Shown here in pieces: positions 25,503 through 34,137 of a stretch of 64,000 nt of DNA (its first letter is position 1; the number at the start of each line of letters is the position of its first letter). The stretch is from Arthrobacter sp. PM3 (GTDB lineage Bacteria; Actinomycetota; Actinomycetes; Actinomycetales; Micrococcaceae), in the NCBI RefSeq assembly GCF_003352915.1, contig NZ_CP022314.1:469397-533396 (forward strand), given 5' to 3'. Below the pieces are notes generated by a model. The model ran no database searches. It saw nothing but the letters and a program-made list of their open reading frames with translations, and was not told the DNA's origin. Both the position numbers and the translations under genes were made by a program.

Positions 25503-26708
25503 TCAGAGTCCTGTCTTACGGAGTTCGGGAAGGGCAGATGCCGGGACGACCCACGCGGCGTCCTTGGCGTGGGAGGCGGCCACGGCCTCGACGAACTGGA
25601 CGCCGATCAGGCCGTCGCGGCCCGTCGGGAAGCTCAGTTCGCGGCCAGGCAGTTTTCCGTCCAACACCGTGCCGTCGCGGCGGGCACGGAGCACCTCGGC
25701 GAGGTCGCTGTAGAAGTTCGCGAAAGCCTCGAGGAAGCCTTCGGGGTGGCCCAGCCCCACCCGGGTGAGTCGGGTCGCGTCCTCAGAGAGAGTGCTGATG
25801 CCCTGGGTAAGGATGGTCGTGGTGCCGTCGAGGTCCTGCAGCGTGAGGTGGTGGGGGTCCTCGTGCTGCCACTCCAGGCTGCCCCGTTCGCCAAAGACCC
25901 GGATGCGCAGTCCGTGGCTGTGCCCGGTGGCGGCCATGCTGGCCCACAGCCGTGCCGGCACGCCGCCGTCGAGGTCCATCTGCACGGTGGCGTGGTCGAA
26001 GACGCGGCGCTGGGGCACGACGGTCTTCAGGCGCGCGGAGAGCCGTTCGGCGTCGAGCCCGGTGATGTAGCGCAGCAGGTGGTAGGCGTGCGTGCCGAGG
26101 TCTCCGACCACGCTGGGAAAGCCCGCGACGTCGGGGTCCGTGCGCCAGCCGGCCTGCTTGTGCCCGAGGAGCTCCAGCGGGGTGGCGGCCCAGCCGGACG
26201 CGTGTTCGACGTCGACAAACGTCACCGGACCGAGCCGGCCGTCGCGGACCAGCCGGGCCGCGTGCCGGACCATGGCGTAGGCGGAGTAGCAGTGCGGGAC
26301 GGCCAGCACGGCGTCGTGCTCAGCGGCGATCCGCACGAGTTCCGCGGCGGTGGCGGAATCCTGGGTCAGGGGCTTTTCGCAGACCACCGAGATCCCGGCC
26401 TCAAGGAACGTGCGGGCGATCTCAAAGTGGCTGTCGTTCGGGGTGGCCACGGCCACGACGTCGACGCCGTCCCCGCGGGCAGCCTCGGCCGCGGCCATCT
26501 CGCCATAGCTGCCGTAGGCGCGGTCCGCCGGGATGCCGAGTTCCGCCGCGAGGGCGGCAGAGCGCCCGCGGTCCCGGCCGAACACGCCAGCCAGGAGATC
26601 GTACTTCCCGTCCAGGCGCATGGCGTACCTGTGGGTCTTTCCGATGTCGGCGCCCGCGCCGCCGCCGACCATCCCGGCGACGAGCCGCCCGGACTGTGGT
26701 GCACTCAT
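25503..26708 (-). CDS. Gfo/Idh/MocA-family oxidoreductase
   Basis: A 401-residue dehydrogenase: VAGMVGGGAGADIGKTHRY at the N terminus (a G-x-G-x-x-A/G-x-I-G dinucleotide motif), VDVVAVATPNDSHFEIA, SVVCEKPLTQD and DLGTHAYHLLRYITG in the substrate domain. It is first of a two-gene operon with the IolG-like gene. ATG 26708 was chosen for its GAGGAAAT site; an upstream in-frame GTG/ATG lacks one. The TGGAC-rich operator region lies directly upstream. Confidence 0.88.
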   Translation of the reverse strand: MSAPQSGRLVAGMVGGGAGADIGKTHRYAMRLDGKYDLLAGVFGRDRGRSAALAAELGIPADRAYGSYGEMAAAEAARGDGVDVVAVATPNDSHFEIARTFLEAGISVVCEKPLTQDSATAAELVRIAAEHDAVLAVPHCYSAYAMVRHAARLVRDGRLGPVTFVDVEHASGWAATPLELLGHKQAGWRTDPDVAGFPSVVGDLGTHAYHLLRYITGLDAERLSARLKTVVPQRRVFDHATVQMDLDGGVPARLWASMAATGHSHGLRIRVFGERGSLEWQHEDPHHLTLQDLDGTTTILTQGISTLSEDATRLTRVGLGHPEGFLEAFANFYSDLAEVLRARRDGTVLDGKLPGRELSFPTGRDGLIGVQFVEAVAASHAKDAAWVVPASALPELRKTGL

Positions 26709-26725
26709 ATCAATTTCCTCACTGC

Positions 26726-26770
26726 TGGACAAACCTATTGGACAAATACTTGGACCGGTCCATAATGGAC
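26726..26770. promoter_or_regulatory. LacI operator TGGACCGGTCCA with repeated TGGAC half-sites
   Basis: A perfect 12-bp palindrome with central CG (26751-26762), as LacI operators have, in the divergent gap of the Gfo/Idh pair and the lacI gene. Further TGGAC half-sites occur at about 26726, 26739 and 26766, spaced about one helical turn, which could support cooperative binding. Confidence 0.65.
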
Positions 26771-26829
26771 GTTGTCGGGATCACACGTCAACCCCTTATG
26801 CTGAAACGGCACCGAAGAGGAGAAGCGCC

Positions 26830-27858
26830 ATGAACCACCCGCCGCCCCCCGGCCAACCGCCCCGGCGGCCCACCATCCGCGACGTCGCCGAGCGCGCCGG
26901 AGTGTCCAAGTCTCTGGTCTCCCTGGTGCTGGGCGGCTCGTCCAACGTGGGTGCCGGGCGCCGACAGGCCGTCCTGGCGGCAATGGCCGAGCTCGACTAC
27001 AAGCCCAACCAGCTGGCCCGCGGACTTTCGAGTCCGCGCAGCGGCACCGTCGGCGTGCTGCTCAACGACCTACGCAATCCCTGGTTCGTCGAGCTCCTCG
27101 AAGGCCTGAGCGCAACCCTGCACGCCGCCGGGGTCGCCCCTGTCCTCGTCGATTCCTACACCGACCACCGGGTGGGCCGCCGGTCTGTGGAGACCCTGCT
27201 GGAGCAGCGCATCGACGGCCTTGTGGTGGTCGGGACCACGCCGGAGGGGGCCGCACTGGAGGCCGCGATCACCAGCGTCCCGGTGGTCCTCGCCGGCACC
27301 CGGGAGCCCGCACTGCCGGGAGCGGACATCGTGGTGAACGACGACGCCTCCGGCGCCCGACAGGCGGCCGAGCACCTGATCGCCCTCGGCCACCGGCGCA
27401 TCGCCCACCTGCAGGGCCCCGGCGAAATCGGCCGGCTGCGGCGGGCGGGCTACGAGGCGGCGATGCAGGACGCCGGGCTGGAGCCGTGGGTGGTGGCCGG
27501 CGGCATGAGTGAGGAAAGCGGCTATGACGCCGCGCGCCGCCTGCTCGCGGAGGCGCAGCGGCCGACCGCGATTTTTGCCTTCAACGACCTCGCCTGCATC
27601 GGTGCGCTCTCGGCCTCCGCCGACCAGGGCCTCACGGTGCCGGACGACCTCTCGCTGGTCGGCTATGACAACACGTACCTCGCCCGGATCCGCCACCTGT
27701 CCCTGACCTCCGTGGACAACGGCAACTTCGCCGTGGGCCTGCAGGCGGGCAGGTTCATCCTGGAACGGCGGGAAACGCCGGATCTTCCACAACGGCTGCA
27801 CCTCGTTCCGACCCAGCTGGTGGTGCGCGGTTCCACCGGACACGCCCCCGGCGCTTAG
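26830..27858 (+). CDS. LacI-family transcriptional regulator
   Basis: A 342-residue repressor: helix-turn-helix IRDVAERAGVSKSLVSLVLG (about 16-35), linker YKPNQLARGLSSPRSGTVGV, and an effector domain with DLRNPWFVELLEGL, LVVVGTTPEG, HLIALGHRRIAHLQGPGE, AIFAFNDLACIGAL and LSLVGYDNTYLAR. It is divergent from the two dehydrogenases at 24.5-26.7 kb and likely controls them through the TGGACCGGTCCA palindrome. ATG 26830 has AGAGGAGAAG. Its stop overlaps the stop of the convergent DUF1992 gene. Confidence 0.93.
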   Translation: MNHPPPPGQPPRRPTIRDVAERAGVSKSLVSLVLGGSSNVGAGRRQAVLAAMAELDYKPNQLARGLSSPRSGTVGVLLNDLRNPWFVELLEGLSATLHAAGVAPVLVDSYTDHRVGRRSVETLLEQRIDGLVVVGTTPEGAALEAAITSVPVVLAGTREPALPGADIVVNDDASGARQAAEHLIALGHRRIAHLQGPGEIGRLRRAGYEAAMQDAGLEPWVVAGGMSEESGYDAARRLLAEAQRPTAIFAFNDLACIGALSASADQGLTVPDDLSLVGYDNTYLARIRHLSLTSVDNGNFAVGLQAGRFILERRETPDLPQRLHLVPTQLVVRGSTGHAPGA

Positions 27859-28493
27859 CCGGGCGGCGTTTGGCCGGCCCCGTTCCAGACCCGCCGCCAC
27901 CAGGACCGCGGGGGTTCCGGCTCGGGCGGAACGACGGCGGCAGCGGCGGCCCGCCGCTCCCGCCAGCGGGCCAGTTCGACGTCGACGTCCCGGGTTTTCG
28001 TGATCACCGGCGGTCCGCCCTGGAGCTGCCGCCGGGCGTCGATGACCCGGGCGTTGAAGTCCTCTACGATGTCCCGCACCTGCTGTTCGCCGAACTGGGC
28101 ATCCAACCGGGCATCAAGTTCCGCGTCCTCGGTGCGGAGCAGGAGCGCCTTGGGCCCCAGCCCGGAGATGTTCTCGCGCTGGATCAGGCCCTTGACCCAC
28201 CAGTCCGGGTCATACGCCTCACCCAGCCCCGGGATGGGCTTGCCGGCGTATTTGAGGTTGTCGAACTTGCCCTGCGCCATGGCGTCACGGATCAGGTAGT
28301 CAGCCCGGGCGGCGTCGTCGATCTTCGCGCGCTTGCTCCGGAGTTCGTCCTCGGCGGCGTTCAGTTCCTCGTTCTCCCGGGCGGTGCTGCCCGAGGCCCG
28401 GACGGACCGCAGTTCCGCGGCGCGCTCCAGACGTCGCCGGAAGGCGCTGCCAGACCCGCCTCTTGTACCTGCATCCTCGGCCCCGCTGCTCAT
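27855..28493 (-). CDS. DUF1992 domain protein (DnaJ-homolog C28-like)
   Basis: A 212-residue soluble protein with the DUF1992 core: DYLIRDAMAQGKFDNLKYAG, KPIPGLGEAYDPDWWVKGLI and an RLDAQFGEQQVRDIVEDFN helix, followed by a proline-rich tail. The family is widely conserved; its function is not established. The N-terminal half is highly charged and helical (RARLERAAELRS-type sequence). Gene ends convergently with the lacI gene, stop codons sharing bases. Confidence 0.85.
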   Translation of the reverse strand: MSSGAEDAGTRGGSGSAFRRRLERAAELRSVRASGSTARENEELNAAEDELRSKRAKIDDAARADYLIRDAMAQGKFDNLKYAGKPIPGLGEAYDPDWWVKGLIQRENISGLGPKALLLRTEDAELDARLDAQFGEQQVRDIVEDFNARVIDARRQLQGGPPVITKTRDVDVELARWRERRAAAAAVVPPEPEPPRSWWRRVWNGAGQTPPG

Positions 28494-28711
28494 CGGCTGT
28501 CACCGCCCCTCCACATTCCAGGCTTCCAGTATGGGGATCGCCCGGGCAGCGGCGAAAGGGGCGTCGTGATAGACCCAGCCGGGATCAGCCGTTGAGACCC
28601 GACCCTAACACCCCGGTAACCCAGTGTTAACCCGCACGTGCGAGGCTGGGAACTCCGGATAAAACTAAGCATCCTTCCCATCCCTGCCCAGCAGATTCAG
28701 AGGAGTTGCCC
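28494..28711. other. Intergenic stretch without a recognised gene
   Basis: About 218 nt between the starts of the DUF1992 gene (leftward) and the small rightward gene. It must hold two divergent promoters, but no convincing -35/-10 pair or operator was seen. An AGAGGAG ribosome site closes it at 28700-28705. Confidence 0.5.
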
Positions 28712-28954
28712 GTGACCAGCCAGGAACCCCGCTCCGCCGGCGACGCCGGAACCCCCGACCCCCGCGGGCGCGGGGACGCGTCCCCGGATCTGAGCAGCAC
28801 GCACGTCACGCACGTCCGCGACGACGTCGCCATGGCGGGCCGGTGCGCCAATGTCCACTTGCCCACCGGACGCACCTGCACGCTGCCCGTCCGCCATCCC
28901 GGCTCATGCAACTTCGTCGGGCCCGAGGACGCGGGAAGGGTCGCCGCGCACTGA
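28712..28954 (+). CDS. Small cysteine-containing protein of unknown function
   Basis: An 80-residue protein, GTG 28712 with AGAGGAG six nucleotides upstream. The first half is polar and low in complexity; the second half holds AGRCANVHLPTGRTCTLPVR and RHPGSCNFVGPEDAGR, three cysteines and a H-P-G-S-C motif that could bind a metal. Similar short proteins with a C-x(n)-H-P-G-x-C pattern occur in actinobacteria, but no function is known to me. It stands alone ahead of the glycosyltransferase gene. Confidence 0.7.
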   Translation: MTSQEPRSAGDAGTPDPRGRGDASPDLSSTHVTHVRDDVAMAGRCANVHLPTGRTCTLPVRHPGSCNFVGPEDAGRVAAH

Positions 28955-29144
28955 CCGTCAAGACCGCCGCTACAGGCGGCTGGCAGCGGCCCGTCCGGCC
29001 ACCCGCCCACGGTTGACCAGCGAAAACGCGTCTTAAAACGCAGTTTTGTGCAAGTTGTTCCGCTGCCCGGGAGTATCCCGGTGCGCCGTTGCTACGATCA
29101 AACCGTGGGGGGTGTCTAGCAGAGGTCTAGCTGAGGGAGACCAC

Positions 29145-31136
29145 GTGCCACGTGACGATGTAGAGCTGATCCCCGAAAAGGCGGTACCGGCGGCGGTCCC
29201 GCTGGATGCCACGGCCCTGACCCGGGCGGGGATTGCCGGCTGGGCGGCCCGGATCGGGCCGCCGGGACCGGAGGCGCCGAGGTCCCGGCGGCTGGCCCAT
29301 ATTGGTGGCCTCGCAGCCATCGCGGCACTGGTGCTCTACCTGGCATGGCGTGTGTTGTTTACCCTCCCGTCGGGCGAGTGGGACCTGACCATTGCCTGGA
29401 TCCTGGTGGTCTTCGAGGCCCTCCCGCTGGCGGGCCTGATCCTGAAGGCGTGGTCGGTGTGGAACATTGACAGCCATCCGCCGGCGCCCGTCACCGAGGC
29501 CCCCAACGGCATGCGGGTGGCCGTCCTCATCCCCACGTACAACGAGCCCATCGAAGTGCTGACCCCCACAGTTGCCGCCGCCTGCGAACTCGCCCCGGAC
29601 CATGAGACCTGGGTCCTGGATGACGGCGACCGGCCGTGGGTCGAGGAAATGTGCGCCGCCTATGGTGCCCGTTACGTCCGGCGTGAGGTTCACGACCACG
29701 CCAAGGCCGGCAATATGAACCACGCCCTGGGCCTGATGGCCGCGGAAAAGTCCGCCGGCGGGCCGGGCATCGACATCATCGCGGTGCTGGACTGCGACCA
29801 CGTCCCGCTGCCGACGTTCCTGACCGCCACGCTGGGTTGGTTCGAGGACCCCAAGGTGGCGCTGATCCAGGGCCCGCAGTCCTTCTACAACGGCGGCGCG
29901 TTCGACGACGACGGCATCACGGGCGAGCAGGGCACCTTCTTCAACGTCCTCATGGCCTCCCGCAACGTTCCCGGTGCCGGCCCGTTCTGGTGCGGGTCGA
30001 CGTCGTTGTTGCGGATGAGCGCCCTGGAGGAGGTGGGCGGAGTGGCCACCGAAACCATCACCGAAGACATGCACACGACGCTGAAACTCCTCCGCCGCGG
30101 GTGGCGGACGGTGTACCACCACCAGACCCTCGCCGTCGGCCTTGCCCCGGCGACGCCGGACCAGTACCTGCTGCAGCGGCGGCGCTGGGGCATGGGCGCC
30201 ATGCAGATCCTCGTCCACGAGAAGCTGTGGGCGGCGAAGAACTGGATGTCGTGGCGGAACTACCACGAGTACCTCAACGGCACGCTGTGGTGGCTGGAGG
30301 GCATCGCCACACTCGTGGCCTTCCTCATTCCCATAGTCATCATGCTCTCCGGCGCCCAGACGTCCACCGCCGGCCCCCTGTTGTTCAGCGCGGTCTTCGT
30401 TCTGATGTTCACCATCCGGCTGTGGGGATCCAAGCAGCTCATGCGCAACGAGATCCACTGGCCTACGGCCTTCGCCTTGCGGATCTTCCGCGTCCCCGTC
30501 GGGATAGCCTGCCTCTGGTGGCTCATGTCGCGGAACATCCTCGAATTCCAGGTCACGCCCAAGGGCGCAGCGGAATCCCGGCTGCGCGGCCGGACGCCGC
30601 GGATCCTGATCGTCATGGTGGTCCTCATTACGGCGGTCATCCTGTACGCCGCGGCCGGCCTGGCCGGCCTGGTCCCCTGGCGCACCACACCCGGCGCCAC
30701 AGTGGCGTCGGGCTCATGGCTGGTGCTCGCCGGTGTGGTGCTGGTCCTTGGCACCCGGCGCATCCGTGCCGCCGAGTTCGCCACCTCCCGCCGCAACGCG
30801 CACCGGATCGAAGTGGCGGCCCCGGTGGAAGCCGACGGCGTCCGCGGCGAGCTGCTGGATATTTCGGTCGGTGGCGCGGCCGTCAGGTTCCCGAAAGGCA
30901 CGCTGCCGGACTCCGGCAGCGTGCCGCTGCAGCTGCCCGGGTCCGCGCCGGTCCGGCTGCAGGTCATCCGGACCACCGAGCAGCCGGACGGGACCCAGAT
31001 CGCGTCCCTGCGGGCGCCCGACGACGACTGGGCCGTCTACCGCGCCCTGTCGTTGTGGATCTTCCACACGCCTGCAGGGGCGCTGCCCGACTTCCCGGCA
31101 GGGGTCCCGGCCGCGGCGTCACTGCGCGGCCGCTGA
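29145..31136 (+). CDS. Cellulose-synthase-like family 2 glycosyltransferase with C-terminal PilZ domain
   Basis: A 663-residue membrane enzyme of the BcsA type. Two helices precede a cytosolic GT2 domain with VAVLIPTYNEPIEV, DDGDRP near 158, the DCDHVP metal site near 217, TETITEDMHTTLKLL and the processive-enzyme motif QRRRW near 344; further helices follow, then a PilZ domain with RRNAHRIEV (R-x-x-x-R) near 548 and LLDISVGGAAV. PilZ binds cyclic-di-GMP and in BcsA switches the enzyme on. No bcsB, bcsZ or other polymer-export gene is adjacent, so the polymer is unknown. GTG 29145 has GAGGGAGA upstream; the frame is open further but without ribosome site. Confidence 0.9.
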   Translation: MPRDDVELIPEKAVPAAVPLDATALTRAGIAGWAARIGPPGPEAPRSRRLAHIGGLAAIAALVLYLAWRVLFTLPSGEWDLTIAWILVVFEALPLAGLILKAWSVWNIDSHPPAPVTEAPNGMRVAVLIPTYNEPIEVLTPTVAAACELAPDHETWVLDDGDRPWVEEMCAAYGARYVRREVHDHAKAGNMNHALGLMAAEKSAGGPGIDIIAVLDCDHVPLPTFLTATLGWFEDPKVALIQGPQSFYNGGAFDDDGITGEQGTFFNVLMASRNVPGAGPFWCGSTSLLRMSALEEVGGVATETITEDMHTTLKLLRRGWRTVYHHQTLAVGLAPATPDQYLLQRRRWGMGAMQILVHEKLWAAKNWMSWRNYHEYLNGTLWWLEGIATLVAFLIPIVIMLSGAQTSTAGPLLFSAVFVLMFTIRLWGSKQLMRNEIHWPTAFALRIFRVPVGIACLWWLMSRNILEFQVTPKGAAESRLRGRTPRILIVMVVLITAVILYAAAGLAGLVPWRTTPGATVASGSWLVLAGVVLVLGTRRIRAAEFATSRRNAHRIEVAAPVEADGVRGELLDISVGGAAVRFPKGTLPDSGSVPLQLPGSAPVRLQVIRTTEQPDGTQIASLRAPDDDWAVYRALSLWIFHTPAGALPDFPAGVPAAASLRGR

Positions 31137-31227
31137 CGGGGGGACCTCCCGCCCGCCCGTCCCCGAGATGACGTTCCACGGCAATCTTGCGCCCCGGCAT
31201 TGCCGTGATCTGCCACTTCGACGGCGG

Positions 31228-32118
31228 CTACCCCCGGATGCCGAGGTAGATGCCCGTGTGGTCGAGGTCCCCGAGCCCGGCCGAGACCATCGCCTGGAAC
31301 GCCGTCAGGAGACTGCCGGCTACGGGTAACGACAGGCCAGCCTCGGTTGCGACCTCAGAAATGAAGCGAAGGTCCTTGAGCTGGTTTTTGGCGGATCCGC
31401 CCCCCTCGAAGTCGGCGTCAATCCACCGCTGCCCTTTTTGCCGGAGCACCTCCGAGTTGGCCAGCCCGCCGGCAAGGATGGACTGGACCTGGTGCAGATC
31501 CAGTCCGTTGGCTTCGGCGAGCGCCATGGCCTCCGACAGTGCGGTCACGGTCGCGGCCACTACGATCTGGTTGCACGCCTTAACGGTCGAGCCCGCGCCC
31601 GTGGCTCCGAACCAGGCGACCGTGGAACTGTACAGCCGGAAGAGCGGCGTCAGCCGGTCCACGACGTCGCGTGGTCCGCCGACCATCGTGCTCAGCCTGC
31701 CCTCTTCGGCCCCGATCGTGCCGCCGCTGAGCGGCGCGTCAATCACAGTCACGCCGTGGGCCTGCCGGCACTCGGCGGCGAAGGCCGCCACGGCCACTGG
31801 CGACACCGTCCCGTGAATCACGAGGATTGGATGCTCGACACCGGCGGCCGCCCATCCGGCCAGGAGGCCGTCTTCACCGGGAATCAGGGACGCAACCTGG
31901 GGAAGGTCCGGCAACACGGTCAGCACCACGTCGCTGGCGGCACCGGCCGGAGAGGCGACGACGGTGCCGCCGCCAACTGCCTCTGCCTTGCCGACCGTTC
32001 GATTCCACAGCGTCAGTGGCACGCCGCCGTTAATAATGTTCCGGGCAATCGGGGCGCCCATCGGCCCCGTCCCCAGCAGGGCCACTGACGTGGGCATTCC
32101 GGTGGATGAAAGGTCCAT
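31228..32118 (-). CDS. NAD(P)-dependent beta-hydroxyacid dehydrogenase
   Basis: A 296-residue member of the 3-hydroxyisobutyrate/tartronate-semialdehyde reductase family. Seen: Rossmann motif VALLGTGPMGAPIARNII, substrate motif IDAPLSGGTIGAEEGRLSTM, the catalytic Lys in GSTVKACNQIVVAA and a C-terminal KDLRFISEVATEAGL. It reduces or oxidizes a small hydroxyacid. As the last gene of the TRAP operon it probably acts on the imported compound or its product. ATG 32118 has AGGAGACGG upstream, 18 nt after the permease stop. Confidence 0.88.
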   Translation of the reverse strand: MDLSSTGMPTSVALLGTGPMGAPIARNIINGGVPLTLWNRTVGKAEAVGGGTVVASPAGAASDVVLTVLPDLPQVASLIPGEDGLLAGWAAAGVEHPILVIHGTVSPVAVAAFAAECRQAHGVTVIDAPLSGGTIGAEEGRLSTMVGGPRDVVDRLTPLFRLYSSTVAWFGATGAGSTVKACNQIVVAATVTALSEAMALAEANGLDLHQVQSILAGGLANSEVLRQKGQRWIDADFEGGGSAKNQLKDLRFISEVATEAGLSLPVAGSLLTAFQAMVSAGLGDLDHTGIYLGIRG

Positions 32119-32136
32119 TGTTTGCCGTCTCCTGGC

Positions 32137-34077
32137 CTAGAAGGGAATCAGCCCGGCGATAGCCGGGAGGAAGGTGCTGAACCAGGGAACCGCGGCCAGC
32201 ACGAGGAGCCCGATAAACACAGCGACCAGGTACGGCCAGAAGTGTTTGAGGCTGTTTTCCACGGTTTCGCGGGCCGTGGCGCAGGCGACGTAGAAGCCGA
32301 CACCGGCCGGCGGGGCGAACGATCCGATGCCCATGGCGATGATCAGCACCATGGCGTACTGCACGGGGTTGACGCCGAAGTCGGTGGCGATCGGCAGCAG
32401 CAGCGGCGCAAAGATCAGGACTGCCGGCAGCCCCTCCAGAAGCTGGCCCATGATGATGAGCAGGATGATCGTGAACAGCATGAACAGCACCGGGGAATCC
32501 CCGAGCCCGGACATCAGGTCGTGGATCTGCTGCGAGACGCCGGCGAGTGCGAGGGTCTGCGCCAGCGGCGAGGCCGCAGCGATAATGAAAAGCACCATCC
32601 CCGCCGTCGTCGTCGTTTCCCGCAGGGTGTCCCCGAGCAGGCGCTTGCTGCCGCGGCGGTACGCGGCGGCCAGAACAAAGGCATAGGCGACGGCGACGGA
32701 CGAAACTTCTGTCGGCGTTGCGAAGCCGCTCATGATGCCCACCACCATGCCCACCGGCAGCAGTAGCGTGGGAAGCGCGAAGAACGTCGCCGAACCGCGG
32801 GCACGCCAGGTCGCCTTGGGACTGGCGACGCCGCCCTGCTTGCGGGCGCGGAGGAAGACGAGCGCCATGACGACGAGCGCGAGGAAGGCCGCAGGGACGA
32901 AGCCGGCCAGGAACAGGGTGGTGGTGGAGATCGTCGTGATGGAGCCGAGGATCAGCAGCACAATGCTCGGCGGGATAGTTTCGCCCATAATGGCCGACGC
33001 CGACAGGACCGCCACCACCTCGCCGCGCGGGTATTTGCGCTCCTCGAGCATGCCGCGCATGGTGGTGCCGACAGCCGCGACGTCGGCGACTTTGGACCCG
33101 GAGATGCCGGAGAAGATGTACATGGTGACAACGACAACCTGCAGCAGGCCGCCGCGTAGGTGGCCGATGAGGGCGTCGACGAGCTTGGCCAGGGGCAGGG
33201 TGAGCCCGGCGGAGTTCATGACCGTGCCTGCAAGGATGAAGAACGGGATGGCCAGGAGCACGAACCCCTTGGCGCCCGAGGCCATGCCGATCGGGATGGC
33301 GCTGACGTCGGAAATGCCGCCGAGGTACAGGTAGATTCCTGAGGCGAGGGCCAGGACAAAGGCGATGGGGAGGCCGAGGAACAGCAGCAGGAACAGCACC
33401 GCGAGCACTACGCCCAGGAGGACGTTCGGCGACGCATAGTAGAACAAGGGCGGCGCCAGCACGACGACGGCGACCATCGCCGCCGCGATGCCGGCGGCGG
33501 CCAGGACCGGCCGGCGGTCCTGCCGCCAAAGCTTGACGAGCGCGAACCACGCGATGAGCACCATGCCTACGGAGAAGGGCATCGACACCCAGAACACAGG
33601 CAGCTGCAGGATCGGCGTCTTTTCTTCGATCTGCTGGCCCAGGGTGGGCACGAAGAGCACGAAGGCGCCGGCGCTCATGACGAAGACGAGCCAGTCGACC
33701 AGGGCGGCCAGGTACGGCTTCCACGTGGCGGGCAGGCGCATGATGAGGGCCTGGACCGACATGTGCGCGCCCTTGGGGTACGCGATGGCTCCGCCGATGA
33801 AGGCAATCGTCAGGAGCGCAATTTCCGATACTTCCTGGGTCCAGAGCACTGAATCGCCGGTGACGACACGGACCGCGATGTTCAGCAGGATGACGACGAG
33901 TTCGGCGAGGATCGCCGCGCCCACGACCCCTTCCAGGACCTTGTCGAGCGATGCGGCGCCGCTCCAGCCGGGCGGGACGTGACCGTGGTGCAGGACTTCT
34001 TCCGCATCGGACGGAATGACTTCCTCGAGTTCCTCGGGAGCGAGCGTGCGTTTCATGTTTTTCCAGACTGTCGACAT
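32137..34077 (-). CDS. TRAP transporter permease, DctQ-DctM fusion
   Basis: A 646-residue membrane protein. Residues about 45-210 form a four-helix DctQ-like small subunit (VLWTQEVSEIALLTIAFIGG is its typical segment); from about 215 follows a DctM large subunit with LGLPIAFVLALASGIYLYL, VLLAIPFFILAGTVMNSAG, FSGISGSKVADVAAVGTTM and SIVLLILGSITTISTTTLF. It uses an ion gradient to import the substrate bound by the DctP protein upstream. The start is open between ATG 34077 and ATG 34056; the latter has a GGAAA site. Confidence 0.92.
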   Translation of the reverse strand: MSTVWKNMKRTLAPEELEEVIPSDAEEVLHHGHVPPGWSGAASLDKVLEGVVGAAILAELVVILLNIAVRVVTGDSVLWTQEVSEIALLTIAFIGGAIAYPKGAHMSVQALIMRLPATWKPYLAALVDWLVFVMSAGAFVLFVPTLGQQIEEKTPILQLPVFWVSMPFSVGMVLIAWFALVKLWRQDRRPVLAAAGIAAAMVAVVVLAPPLFYYASPNVLLGVVLAVLFLLLFLGLPIAFVLALASGIYLYLGGISDVSAIPIGMASGAKGFVLLAIPFFILAGTVMNSAGLTLPLAKLVDALIGHLRGGLLQVVVVTMYIFSGISGSKVADVAAVGTTMRGMLEERKYPRGEVVAVLSASAIMGETIPPSIVLLILGSITTISTTTLFLAGFVPAAFLALVVMALVFLRARKQGGVASPKATWRARGSATFFALPTLLLPVGMVVGIMSGFATPTEVSSVAVAYAFVLAAAYRRGSKRLLGDTLRETTTTAGMVLFIIAAASPLAQTLALAGVSQQIHDLMSGLGDSPVLFMLFTIILLIIMGQLLEGLPAVLIFAPLLLPIATDFGVNPVQYAMVLIIAMGIGSFAPPAGVGFYVACATARETVENSLKHFWPYLVAVFIGLLVLAAVPWFSTFLPAIAGLIPF

Positions 34078-34097
34078 TGAGAGCGGGACGGTGGAGG

Positions 34098-34130
34098 GAG
34101 GGCCGGGGCGCCACTGGCGCCCCGGCCCTC
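34098..34130 (-). terminator. Intra-operon hairpin between dctP and dctQM
   Basis: A perfect 15-bp stem (34098-34112 with 34116-34130, arm GAGGGCCGGGGCGCC) and a 3-nt loop, 8 nt after the binding-protein stop. Placed there it would cut transcription so that binding protein outnumbers permease, as seen in many importer operons, or stabilise the dctP mRNA. Confidence 0.75.
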
Positions 34131-34137
34131 GGCGGGC

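Noticed and set aside
26726..26770. CRISPR-like short repeats (TGGAC series)
   Set aside because: Units are five bases with about 12-bp spacing and surround a LacI palindrome, which fits operator half-sites; no array or cas gene is present.
32030..34114. 694-codon leftward frame overlapping the TRAP permease
   Set aside because: Arg/His/Pro-rich out-of-frame shadow of the DctQM gene; no hydrophobic segments or motifs.
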